Of a DNA stretch of 64,000 nt, positions 12,101 to 22,200 are shown piece after piece. How positions within the stretch are numbered: the stretch's first letter is position 1; every line of letters begins with the position of its first letter. Location: NCBI GenBank assembly GCA_020698575.1, contig CM036250.1, positions 24,750,000 to 24,813,999 of the forward strand, given 5' to 3'. The position numbers were made by a program, and so were the translations under genes. This DNA comes from Bostrychus sinensis. Lineage: Eukaryota > Chordata > Actinopteri > Gobiiformes > Eleotridae. The notes under the pieces are model-generated. The model was not told the origin of the DNA, did no database searches, and was given only the letters and a program-made list of their open reading frames with translations.

Positions 12101-13978
12101 TCTTCACCCGAAGAAGCAACAAAAGCTGTGACTGAAATGAACGGGAGAATTGTTGCCACCAAGCCTCTGTATGTGGCTTTGGCCCAGCGCAGAGAGGAAC
12201 GAAGAGCCATATTGACCAATAAATACATGCAGAGACTTGCTTCGATAAGGTCCATGCCAAACCCCATAATTGACTCGTACCAGCAGGCTGGATACTACAT
12301 GACTGTACCACAGGTGTGTTGGGTTTTAAAAGTATAGATGGAGTTATGAAATTAGGAATTCCAGTTACAAAGATAATACCTGTAAGAGAAGTCTTTTATA
12401 TTTCATGGACTAGCTAGCGTTTCCAGAATTTATAACGGTTTAAACCCATAATGGTCATTCAATATTGTAACATACTATTTTTTTTTTTTTTTTTTTTATT
12501 GCAGCCACCTTCTCGGTCCTACTACAATCACAGTGCTATCAATAACATGAGACCAGTGCCTCGCTGGGCTGGACAACCACCTAAACCACAGGGTGAAATA
12601 TGTTATTTGTATATTTTAAAAGTAAAATTAATAATCTAAAATGTATTTTTTTCTTAGGGCCCTATTCATCTCCGTTTGTTGGTAATTCTGTTCCTCGCCG
12701 TGGATCAACCCCTATTGCTACTGTTAGACAAGCTTCTACCCAGGTGCCACATGTCATCTCTGGTACTCAGAAAACAAGTATGTACATAAGGTCTGCATAT
12801 ATGTGGAAATAATCCTGCTTTCCTAATGCAACAGTGTTTATATAATTTCAGGCAACATAGGAACCCAGACTGTAGGGGGGCGAGGTGACTTGGGTGTGGC
12901 CAGAAGCAACCAGTACAAGTACTCTTCTGGAGTGAGAAACCCACAACAGGTGGTCACTGTACATGCACCCATAACAAGACTACAGGTAATCTAACATTAT
13001 GACCACTGACAGGTAAAGTAAATAACATAGATTATCTCTTTATCATGGCATACGTTAGTGGGTGGGAAATATTAGATGGCAAGTGAACATTTTGTCCTCA
13101 AAGTTGATATGCTTCAAGCAGAAAAATGGGTAAGTGTAAGAATTTGAGCAAATTTGACAGGGGCCCAATTGTGATGGCTAGACTCTTGCAGCTCATTTGG
13201 GGTGTTCCTGGTCTGCAGTGGTCAATATCTATCAAAAGTGGTCCAAGGATGGAACAGTGTCCAACAGACCACAGGTGATGCATGTGGAGAGTGAAGGCTG
13301 GCGTGTGTGGTTCAAGCCAACAGATGTACCACTGTTGATCAAAATACTGACTCATAACACATTATGACCATTAGTAATAGAGAGGTTGTCATAATGTTAT
13401 GCCTGAACAGTTTAATTTTGAAACATTTAACATTTTGAGTATTTTTGGCAACTGTAAAAGCAAAGTAATTTGATCATATTTGCTTTGTTTTAGGGCAAAT
13501 CTATGCTGGATCCAGTAGTTCACATCTCATGTCAGCAGCCTCTTGATGCCACTATGTTAGCTGCTGCTCCGCCAATGGACCAGAAACAGCTTCTGGGTAA
13601 ATTTGGGTGAATTTTACAACTTCTCCTATATGTAACTCAAAAGCTGCTTCAGTTTAAATGTTTTAGTGCAATTCATAGGTGAGCGTTTGTACCCACTGAT
13701 CCTCGCTCTTCATCCGAACCTGGCTGGAAAAATCACAGGAATGTTGCTGGAAATTGACAACTCAGAGCTGCTGCATATGCTTGACTCTCCAGAGTCTCTT
13801 CATGCTAAGGTAAAGTCTTTTACAGTGACATTTTTTCCTTTCTCAACATTTGATTAAAAATTTTAATTATTTCAAATGTCAGCCAAAAACATTTGTCTTG
13901 CATTTCTTCGTTTAGGTGGATGAAGCAATTGCTGTTCTTCAGGCTCACCAAGCTAAAGAACAATCTCCAAAGAAGTAG
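9110..13978 (+). CDS. pabpc1l: embryonic/germline poly(A)-binding protein PABPC1L (ePAB)
   Basis: Fourteen coding exons: 9110-9302, 10019-10212, 10365-10480, 11162-11301, 11395-11489, 11569-11706, 11787-11882, 12053-12313, 12505-12592, 12658-12777, 12852-12985, 13494-13596, 13679-13809, 13916-13978; 623 residues. Domains: four RRMs at about 11-89, 99-175, 191-268 and 294-370 (ASLYVGDLHPDV, GNIFIKNMDESIDNKALYDT, TNVYVKNFGDNF, VNLYVKNLDDTIDD), a low-complexity linker, and a C-terminal MLLE domain (GERLYPLILALHPNLAGKIT, GMLLEIDNSELLHML). The linker motif VRQASTQVP...NIGTQT is that of PABPC1L rather than PABPC1. The protein binds poly(A) tails and, in vertebrate oocytes and early embryos, supports translation of maternal mRNA. 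Intron 2 uses a GC donor. Intron 11 holds a Tc1-like transposon, and intron 3 another DNA-transposon fragment. Confidence 0.93.
10887..11060. mobile_element. Tc1/mariner-like transposon fragment in pabpc1l intron 3
   Basis: The stretch opening CAGTGAAGCCCAAAATTATT and continuing with ATACCCCTGGCAAATTCTGA is one I recognise as the end of a very common fish DNA transposon. Only one end and some sub-terminal sequence are visible and there is no transposase frame. Family assignment is from memory. Confidence 0.45.
12991..13403 (+). mobile_element. internally deleted Tc1-like transposon in pabpc1l intron 11
   Basis: The termini are inverted: TAACATTATGACCACTGACA at the left and the complement of CATAACATTATGAC at about 13388-13401. 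Between them a decayed plus-strand frame starts at 13126 and reads MGKCKNLSKFDRGPIVMAR, corresponding to the DNA-binding N-terminus of Tc1-family transposases of fish, then VVSIYQKW-like remnants with stops. Most of the catalytic domain is missing, so the copy is dead. Its left end lies only 5 nt beyond the exon 11 donor. Confidence 0.7.
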
Positions 13979-13997
13979 AGGCCATTCAGGTTAGCAG

Positions 13998-14098
13998 GTA
14001 TGTCGTTTCATAATTCATAGTTTTTGAAACAAACCTGTCTGACTTTTATGTATGCTACATTCAAACTAACCTGTACAAATCTTTTTTTTCCTCCACAG
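13998..14098 (+). other. pabpc1l: intron in the pabpc1l 3' UTR
   Basis: GCAG|GTATGT at 13997/13998 and a strong polypyrimidine tract ending CTCCACAG at 14098 define a 101-nt intron after the stop codon (13976-13978). The junction lies about 19 nt past the stop, less than the roughly 50-nt distance that triggers nonsense-mediated decay, so the message should be stable. Confidence 0.55.
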
Positions 14099-14397
14099 AA
14101 GTTGAACTGTTCAAGGGAACGTGGGGGAAAAAGAATATAAGCATAATATTGTAAAAAAAATTTACTTGTGGGTTAACCTTATAATGTTTTGTTGTTACAC
14201 TAACTTTTGTTAGACTAAAGTTTAAAAAGCAAAATACTGTCTTGTCATTTGTTCTGTTTCCATGCAAGGTTTTTGTAGTCATAAAAAAAATTAACTCAAC
14301 TTGAACCTTTAAGAAACCCTATCCATATTGTGTGTATTTGGTGTGAAGACATTGCTCCATTAATTTAAACCTATTCGTTGACTTTACTTACAAATCT

Positions 14398-14532
14398 AAC
14401 CACAAAGGTCCCAGGTATGGATGAATAGAGGGCTGTGTCAGGAAGGCCATCCTGAGCAAAACCTATGCAAAATTTAAGCATGCAAATCGCTACCATGACT
14501 CTGGAGGCAGATAAAAGGGAGCAGCCAAAAAG
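14398..14532 (+). repeat. dispersed SINE-like repeat ('GGAAGGGCATC' family), copy 1
   Basis: Contains CAGGAAGGCCATCCTGAGCA, AAACCTATGC, ATGCAAATC and a terminal gGGAGCAGCCAAAA, matching copies at 26685-26850 (-), 36338-36405 (+), 40105-40160 (+ partial), 41385-41520 (-), 44004-44155 (+), 44535-44680 (+) and 54135-54285 (+). This copy sits between the convergent pabpc1l and rbm39 genes. Confidence 0.6.
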
Positions 14533-14954
14533 AAAACATGAATAGAATTTTCTTGTGTTAAGCTATATGACGCAACACTGATAAGTGTGTGTTCATTTGT
14601 TGTGCATTTCATCAAATGGACATTATCACTAAAGTTTATAGGGTGTATTGATTCAAAAGGACATTGTAGCTGTTAAAGTTACAAAGTAAATTTATTTTTG
14701 GCATTTAAGGCCTAACCTAACAACACATCTTTAAACCATTTCAATACAAACTACATTTGAACAGTAATTAAGACAAGTCATTTAAAAACATACCTGCAGA
14801 TTAATTTCAGACCACAAAAAACAAAACAAATGCAGACTTGGACAAAGCTGAGTACATGAACTTGAGGCATATTTGTTACACACAGGCAACTAACTGCTGC
14901 CGTCTCAGTCAATGAAAACAAAAGTATTTACAGTACAATAGCAGGTCTGCGTGA

Positions 14955-17900
14955 CTATCGACGGGAGGGCATCAGTAGCTGCTTCGCTGTCACTGAATCA
15001 GGGAAAAGATTGTGGTATGTTGGTAGAGGGACATATGCAGCTGTGATCATTTTACCTACAGAAAGAAAAACAATTAACTCAACTGTTTAGTGTTAGAGGA
15101 TCAAAACTCATGCCTGTACACACCTGCAAACCAGCGCCCATGAAGTGCATTTACAGTAGCCATTGCTGCAGGAATCGACGGGCACTTGACATATACGTTA
15201 CCCTGTGTTCAGAGACAAAGGAACAATTCTTAAAACCTGAACAGTTTAAACGAGTTTTGTCCATTCAACTTTATGGAATGACCAAATCACAGTGGCCATT
15301 TGAAAATTTCGAGACCTAGATTATAATTTGAAGCCTAACCATAAAATATAATTCCTTTACCTTGAATTACATCTTATTTAAATTTGAAAAATGTTAAGAC
15401 CTTATGGAAACTCTGCTGGAGTCCAACCAGCTGATCCACTAAGCTTTGCCCCTTCAATTGGTATCAAATGTGTATGCTTTGACTCACTTGAGGGGAGTTC
15501 CTGTCAACATAAATGTGAACAACGCCGCCGTGTTTGTTGCATTCTTCAATTACATCATCTTGGATCTCTGCAGCCCAGTTAGGATCATTTTCACTACAAG
15601 AAGAGAACATTTTAAAAGCTGCTTGTTGAAAAGTATAAAAAAAAAAAAAAGAATTCATCAAAATATTCTTACGCTTGTGGGTTGAAAAGGTTGGACAGCT
15701 GGAGACAATGTGTGGCTATTGGCTGCGCTGGGAGGTTCAAGGCTTGGGGTGGTGGTGGAACAGCTGAAAATATCCAAAAATAAATATTAAATGGATGAAC
15801 AAACTATACTTGTCCCCGAGAATGTTGAACTGACACTGAATTGGGCTCTTACTAGCAGCAGCCATGTTTCCAAATTGTACGGACCCAGTCATCTGTAGAG
15901 CTTGCTGAGCTGCAGGAGGGATCTTAAGGCCAGTTCCTATCAAGAAAAAGTATGGGGGGATTGTTATTTACAAAGCTTGGAATGAGTTGCCTAAAACCAA
16001 ACACTTCAGTTATGCCCTGCAACCAAACAAACCTTCTGCGAGTCGAGCCATGAGTTGAAGGCGACCTGTGGTGCCGAGGTCAATGCCAGTTCTTTCAAGT
16101 TCGTCGTTGTCCAGAAATGAGCTGGCAGTGGATGAGTCTGAGCGCTCTGTAACATGTCCCACCTTCATCGGACGTCCCGCCAGTTCAAAGCCATTCAGTT
16201 GCTCTAATGCCTTTTTGGCACACTCCGCATCTGCAAACTTTTTTCCCCAGAAATAAATACTCCCAGAAAATCTCACAAGGGAACCAACAAGTTATTTACT
16301 TACTGAAATGAAGCCATATCCTTTAGATCGACCAGTCTCACTGTCCATCATCAGCTGTATTCCATCAATCTTTAAGAAAAAGTTAAACTCTATTAATACA
16401 TCTTATATACAAAAATATTCAAATACAACACTGGTGACCTACCTGTCCAAACGGCTCAAAGATCCCACGAAGCATTTCTTCAGTGATGTTAAAGTGCAGA
16501 GAGCCAACATACAACCGCATTGGACCCATACTGCCCCTTTGCAGATTATTAGCAGCTGCAGCAGCTCTGTTCTTCTCTGCCTGTATTTAAAAGATGGTTA
16601 TACAATAAAAATCTCATGTCGGCATGCATCACTTTTGTGGTCCACGCTTACCTGAGAGGCCTGAACAATAATGGGGACTCCCAACAGTCTTTGTCCAGTC
16701 AATCCAATGGCAAGTGGTACAGACGACGTTTCTACAAACTCTATGTATGCAATGCCCTTTGACCTCCTTGAATTTCTGTCAGAAATAATTCTTACATCTC
16801 TAACCTACACAAAACAATTAGTAAATTAATAGATTAAAAGGTTCTATATAAGACTTGATGAAAACTAACAGCGCTTACTCACTTTTCCAACAGCAGAAAA
16901 GAAATCTTCCAGATCACGAGCTCTGATCCGTGCAGCGAGCTGCATGCAGAAGACTGTGCGAGCATCTCTTTCCTCTGGTGTTAAATTGTCAATTGGTTGC
17001 CTGAAAAATAAAACTGTTTAAGAATAGTGTTTTTTTTGTTTGTTTGTGCATGTAACAAGCACAGATACGCCTGTCCCACACCACTCCACTACTTTTACCT
17101 GATGGGACTCTTTTCCTTTTTGATGACGGGACTGCGGCTTCTGGAGTGCTTGCGGCTAAAATAAAAGGAACAAGACTGGTCATCAATTCAGTTTAATCAC
17201 CCAAAATGTTCAAATATATTTAACTGAATAAAATTATTATTTTTAGAATGTAAATATATGAAATGAGTAACATACAAGGGGCTTTTGCGTCCTTTGTATC
17301 TGCCAGAGCGCTCCTTGCTCCGAGAGCGGCTGCGTTTGCGTTCCTTACTGCGGCTGCGTTTGCGTTCCCGGCTCCGGCTCCTCTTCTTTCCCTTCTTCCG
17401 GTCCCGGCTTTTACTTCTGCTCCGTTTCTTGCGAGAGCCTGGGCTCCGGCTCCTCTTTTTCCTGAAATATATATATATAAAAAAAAAGCTAGAAGAATAC
17501 TTTTTTGATGTGACTCAACATCAGCATCAAACTTACTTCTTACTCTGGTCTTCATGTCCATTTGCATGAGAGGACTTGTACTCATCCTAAGCAAGGTCGA
17601 TAGAAGAACATCATGAGGACGTAGATGAAACATTGCATGACGTCATGGTAAAGGGGGTGGGGTGAGACAAGAGAAAATGCAAAATATATTCAATTAATAA
17701 TAATGCTAAAAACATCTACTGTCATGCCTGGACTGTGTCCATCCACAACCCCAATAGCTCCCCATCCCTATTCCTGGCCTCAGTTTGTTATACAAGGATG
17801 TTCAGTACTTAATGGTCAAAAAGGGAAAGGTAAATGGCCAACATATTAGCTGAGTGCAGACAGTAGTCAATAATGGTCATCTTCTCCACTCCCCCACTAT

Positions 17901-19023
17901 TTGGTCGTACCAAAGCATCTAATTGTGCCTAATCACGTGGCCACACATGGCCCACAGCCTCTAAAAGAGAGATCCTGTGTGGTTGGTGTCAGTCCAGAGA
18001 TCTTCACCCACTTTCGTTCTTGGACTGAATGAGCTCGATGCCACCTCTGTCACACATCTTGCCCTGAAGCAAACAGGGATTCACACTTCTTAGTAATATT
18101 GACGCCCAAGAAAATAAATAAAAGTAAAATAAGAAAAGAATAAATCCAATCATTTATCCACGAGTTACTATCATCATGTGTCCTTTATGGTGTTACTTTT
18201 TCAACTAAAGTAATTCAAAATAGTTATGCTAGTGTGTAATGCATCTATTTAGTGTACTCTAGTTTAATCTGATGTTTTGTAGCATGCATGCAGAAACAAA
18301 AATCTAAATAAATAAAAAGATGCTGAATTACAGTACATCTTTAAGGCAAAGAAGCAGTATTCATATTTACATGAAGAAAACGCACCAGCTAATTGTAAAC
18401 TCACAATGTCTGACCTATATTACAGCTAACTTTGTGCCATTAATTATAATACTTATTTAATGAAGAGAAGCTGTATGCAGTTAAACCTTTCTAAAAGTTT
18501 CTAAGACTGTTTGAGGAACAACATATTTACCTTCATTTAAATAAATGTAATGCCAGAAGCATTGTAAATCTGAATACTGCTTCCCTTGCTGGACAAGTAC
18601 AAATGGGCCTATGAACCATTGGTATTCACCTTGTTACAACCGTTCAGGGACTGCATGTTCTAGGTTGTATCTGTTTTTTGTACTAAGGTGAACCACAGTA
18701 CATCAGTATATGCGCAATAACTACCTTCCTTTTTTTCACAGTTCACAGTGGTATCAAAGATGAATTCATGGGAGTAGAGGTGAGATATCATTAGGGAAGT
18801 CTATAAAGAGAGATAGATGTGGATTTATTTATAATTCTGTATTGCCATTAAAATACTCAATCACACCACACAACATTCAAGTTAACTTTGTCACAGTAGT
18901 ATTTACATATGTCAAATACTGGAGAGAATATCTAAAATCTCAAACAGGCCAAGCCTGTACTTAGAAACCCACCTTTCTGTATGGAGCTTCCAGCATGGCC
19001 TCCACATCAAAATCATCAGCCAT
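14955..19023 (-). CDS. rbm39: RNA-binding protein 39 (splicing factor, CAPER-alpha)
   Basis: Fourteen coding exons, in order of transcription: 19023-18973, 17586-17537, 17461-17276, 17155-17099, 17000-16883, 16804-16652, 16580-16443, 16369-16304, 16237-16033, 15936-15853, 15763-15673, 15593-15488, 15202-15124, 15055-14955; 494 residues, against 530 in human. It begins MADDFDVEAMLEAPYRK, then an Arg/Ser-rich domain (exon 3), RRM1 (DARTVFCMQLAARIRARDLE), RRM2 (GPMRLYVGSLHFNITEEMLR; ECAKKALEQLNGFELAGRPM), a linker (FLDNDELERTGIDLGTTGRL) and a C-terminal UHM-type RRM (DDVIEECNKHGG, GNVYVK, GRWFAGKMITAAYVPLPTYH). The nuclear protein acts with U2AF65/SF3B1 in 3' splice-site choice and as a transcription coactivator. 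The RS exon generates long opposite-strand Ala/Leu-rich ORFs that are not genes. It is convergent with pabpc1l. Confidence 0.95.
17830..18063 (-). other. rbm39: candidate poison exon in rbm39 intron 2 region
   Basis: Between coding exons 1 and 2 there is an unusually long (1.4 kb) intron with an atypically GC-rich block. On the minus strand a good acceptor (CTGTTTGCTTCAG) opens at 18063 with GGCAAGATGTGTGACAGAGG. Continuing the frame of exon 1 (phase 0) it reads 19 codons and then stops at TGA (18006-18004). SR-type splicing regulators often carry such exons for autoregulation by unproductive splicing. The donor, and so the left boundary, could not be fixed. Confidence 0.4.
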
Positions 19024-19028
19024 GTTGA

Positions 19029-20160
19029 TCTTGGGGAGAAGAAAAATAAAACAGGTTATAGGTGTGAACAAAAGGCCTCTTTCCTAATTACTGTTGGCTG
19101 TCCCACAAAGCCAAACAAAATATTTGTTGAGGGCCTCAACAGCCTCCAAGAGATCTGGGGAGAGCTTGAAAAGGTAAACTGTAATGGTGTGTGTCAAATG
19201 TAATCACATCAACTGAAAATCTCGTTAATTTTAATTCGTGCGAGCGTGTTATTACAATGCTTTATTTATTTAAATTTTTATTAAAGTCTTTAATTCTTTA
19301 ACTTTTGCCCTAATTTTAGTTACTTTGGCCAGAGAAGTCTTTGCATAACAATCAGTTCCACAAAAATTTGTTCCAGTCGTCCCATACAGTATAACGAAAC
19401 CAAATTAAAATCCATATGAAATGTTAACCAAATATCCGAGATACTGTAACTATCTGATTAGGGAAGAATGGTTGATATAACATAACAAACAAAAGTTTAT
19501 AGCGAAAACAAAGATATAAATAAAAAATACGTCCTGGCAATGCGTAACGTTAGCCAAGTTAGCAACAACCGATAAAGTGAAGTTGGCCATGTTAGGCGCT
19601 GTCGTACCACAGTAGACTACTGTTAGCTTAAGCTTCCCATGCGTTTTATTTAGTAACTTAATAAAACATCAAACCAAACAAAGTACATATGCTCGAATAT
19701 CGCTGTATTAAAGGACACAACTGTGACCTTTCATTATGTCCCTGGATATCGCTTTATTTCAAATAATGTTTGCATAGAACGTTAGCTCGGACTCCCAATA
19801 TGGCCTGCTAACAACGCTTCTGCCACGGCGAGCTTTCGCGATAAGCAAACAGTGGTCTTACCTTTTAGATATGGCGAAACCTGTACGGAAGTTAAAGTCG
19901 TAAGCGATGAGCCCCACGGGAGATAGTCGCGCCGTCGCCTTCCCTGGCAAAGCAGAAAAACCTAAAATTAAGTGAAAACCGTCAGTGTTATGTAATCCTT
20001 TATGGTTTTAGCATGTGACTGTAGCAGGTCGTGATGGTCGTCGCCTTCGCTTCGAATGGTCTTCTTCTTCGGCGTCGTCTTCTATCAGACTTTAGGCAGC
20101 GCAAATCGATAGCTGTGCACTAGCGCCATCAACTGGATCTTAAGCGACTGGCAGGGAACA
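19029..20160 (-). promoter_or_regulatory. rbm39: rbm39 5' non-coding exon and promoter region
   Basis: The ATG exon has an acceptor at 19030-19031 (minus strand, CCAAG just upstream of the start). A donor reading CTAAAAG|GTAAGAC ends a non-coding first exon at 19862, whose body runs up to about 19960 in a CpG-containing stretch. No TATA box is seen. The transcription start is estimated. Confidence 0.45.
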
Positions 20161-20715
20161 GGTTAGTGGTCTCCTTGCTCCACTCTTTTTCATGTTCTTG
20201 TAAAAAGTAACTGTGCTGTATATTGTATGTGTTTAATATTAATTAAAATAAACATGTGACTTTCTTCACGGAGATTAATAAAGTTCAACCTAATCTAATG
20301 TCCATGACACTTCAATAAAGCAATTCCATACGAGACCATGTAGCTATCTTGCGCTGGTCATAATTATGTTCATATTACACTGGAGATCCCTTGGCTCTAA
20401 AAATAAATCCATTAGTTGCCCTGTTTCTCCATCCAGTGTTATGTAAATGTAGTTGTGAAGTACTTGTAAACACATACATAAATATAATTACAGAAGCTAA
20501 GATGCATTTATTTATTTTATAATTTTTTGTTTATAAAGTAGGCATTTACTTTTCCTACTGGGCTGCCAAAGACTCATAGACCTTGGTAATAACTGATTTA
20601 ATATCAAAATTATTAGTATTTTACATAATGTTATGATTATATATACAGTTTTATGTAAAATTACATTTTGTGAAAATACTGGTTTATTTGCATAGTTTGT
20701 AAGACCTTTTTTATC
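20161..20715. other. spacer between rbm39 promoter and Rh gene 3' end
   Basis: AT-rich, no gene. On the minus strand an AATAAA (plus-strand TTTATT near 20685) about 30 nt after the Rh stop codon could terminate that transcript. Confidence 0.35.
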
Positions 20716-22140
20716 TTAAGCAGCAGAGTCCTCTGTTATAATGGTATTATTAACATTGAGTGGTGCATCATAGTCATAGGGAACATCAAAAAACAGATCA
20801 TCATCAAAACAGAACTCATCTGAAGGAGCTCCAAGGCCAGGCAGCTTCAGGACATACCCAGTGAAGATACCCCCAATCACTGACACTCCAATGGTCAAAC
20901 CAACAGCTGCAGCTTGGAAAAGAGCTTGTTCCTGGGCAGTCCTCCCTAACCCTGGCTGTAAACCAGGGATCAACATCTGCAGCTCTAGCAGCTTGGGGTC
21001 CTCTGCCACTGGAGCTCTGTGAGTGAAGATCTCATACAGGCTGGGGCCATAAACCTCCTCACTGGCCAAAAGTATGGCACATATCCCAGCAACACAAGAG
21101 ATAAGTCCTGTTAAGCCGTGCAAGTTATGGATGCCGCACTGATCCTGGATCCGACAGCGCTGTGCAAGAAATGGGCTTAAAAACTTGTAGCCCAACATAC
21201 AAGTAGTAGCTCCAGCCATTCCCAGGGCATAGGCAGCAGCAGGTGATATTGTCATATCCACTGATGCCCCCACAGTCACTCCTCCAGCTAGGGTCACATT
21301 CTGGACATCTGCCATTGTCAGTTTACCATTTTTATTTAACAACGGCGAAAGAGCAAATGCTGTGAGCGTCGATGCAGTCAGACCAATAAAGGTGTGGAGA
21401 ATGGCTCTGTGTTGGTCATCTCCTTTTAGGGTCAATGCAGAGTTAAAAGATGGCCAAAACACCCACAGAAACAATGTCCCCATCACCGACAAGACATCAG
21501 AATGGTAACTTGTGTTTTCCTTTGCATGGCCTTTATTCAGCCGAGGCCTGTACAGTACAAATGTGACTCCTAAACCAAAATAGCAGGCAAATAAATGAAT
21601 CAGAATTGAGCCTCCAGCATCGTTAATTCTTATATACTTCAGAACAACCCATTCGGTGACTCCAAATACTGGTACTTCTAATAGAGCCATGATTAATAGC
21701 TGTATTGGGCTAGTTTTTCCCAGCACTGCCCCAAAGGATATTAACACAACAGCGCAAGCAAACTCTGCATTGATCAGGTTGATTACTCCAAGGTGGATCT
21801 TACCATCATGGTTGAAATGAAAATACCCCTGGACTAGAATGGCCCACTGGATAGAAAAGGTAGCAGTGAGAAAGCTGAAGACCATGCCCCCAAAGCCATA
21901 GAGACGGAAAAATGACAATAAGCAACCAAAACCGAGAAATATCATCACTTGAATGTCTGTGAAAAAGGGGTAGTCCTTATACACTGCATTGTCCATTGGG
22001 TTAGTCCTGTTGGTCTGAAATATGGCATTGGCCTGGTCATCGTAGGTAACAAAAAATGCAAAAAGGCCAAGAAAAATCCCTTGTATAACGAATATGAAAA
22101 CAGGTAACCTCACTCTGAGATTGGCTGGATGTATCTTCAT
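20716..22140 (-). CDS. Rh-family ammonium/ammonia transporter (RHCG-like), single exon
   Basis: One uninterrupted frame of 474 residues from ATG at 22140. (The open frame extends six codons further to a TTG, but MKIHPANLRVRLP fits the family start.) It shows the 12-span Rh glycoprotein plan: an N-glycosylation site N44-R-T in the first extracellular loop, FSIQWAILVQGYFHF, the ammonium-channel signature D174-AGGSILIH182-LFACYFGL, GTLFLWVFWPSFNSAL, NVTLAGGVTVGAS and IHNLH341GLTGLIS. The twin pore histidines H182 and H341 and the conserved D174 are all present, so transport should be intact. In fish, Rhcg proteins act in gill, skin and kidney ammonia excretion. Best guess is the rhcg-like (rhcgl1) type; rhcga/rhcgb orthology is not settled. 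Vertebrate RHCG normally has about 11 exons, so the lack of introns suggests a retrocopy origin. No frameshift or stop is present. Confidence 0.9.
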   Translation of the reverse strand: MKIHPANLRVRLPVFIFVIQGIFLGLFAFFVTYDDQANAIFQTNRTNPMDNAVYKDYPFFTDIQVMIFLGFGCLLSFFRLYGFGGMVFSFLTATFSIQWAILVQGYFHFNHDGKIHLGVINLINAEFACAVVLISFGAVLGKTSPIQLLIMALLEVPVFGVTEWVVLKYIRINDAGGSILIHLFACYFGLGVTFVLYRPRLNKGHAKENTSYHSDVLSVMGTLFLWVFWPSFNSALTLKGDDQHRAILHTFIGLTASTLTAFALSPLLNKNGKLTMADVQNVTLAGGVTVGASVDMTISPAAAYALGMAGATTCMLGYKFLSPFLAQRCRIQDQCGIHNLHGLTGLISCVAGICAILLASEEVYGPSLYEIFTHRAPVAEDPKLLELQMLIPGLQPGLGRTAQEQALFQAAAVGLTIGVSVIGGIFTGYVLKLPGLGAPSDEFCFDDDLFFDVPYDYDAPLNVNNTIITEDSAA

Positions 22141-22192
22141 CCTGACTGCTCTGTGCAACTAATGCTACTGTCTTTTGCAAGTTGGGTTATCG

Positions 22193-22200
22193 CTTATATA
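22193..22200 (-). promoter_or_regulatory. TATA-like box upstream of the Rh gene
   Basis: On the minus strand TATATAAG lies 53-60 nt before the ATG at 22140. Initiation about 30 nt downstream would give a very short (about 25 nt) 5' UTR. Its position supports expression of the intronless gene from its own promoter. Confidence 0.45.

Noticed and set aside
13098..13355. 85-codon minus-strand frame in a pabpc1l intron
   Set aside because: It is the antisense of the decayed Tc1 transposase remnant.
16010..16276. Independent 88-codon RRM protein on the minus strand
   Set aside because: It is rbm39 exon 16237-16033 with intron read-through at its start; the splice junction with GYGFIS restores the known RRM2.
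17220..17633. Ala/Leu/Arg-rich frames over the RS-domain exon, on both strands
   Set aside because: They are shadows of the repetitive Arg-Ser codons of rbm39 exon 3; the conserved frame is KKRSRSPGSRKKRSRS.
22141..22158. Six-codon N-terminal extension of the Rh protein (HRAVR before MKIHP)
   Set aside because: The upstream codon is TTG, not ATG. The first ATG at 22140 gives a family-like N-terminus and leaves room for a TATA box.
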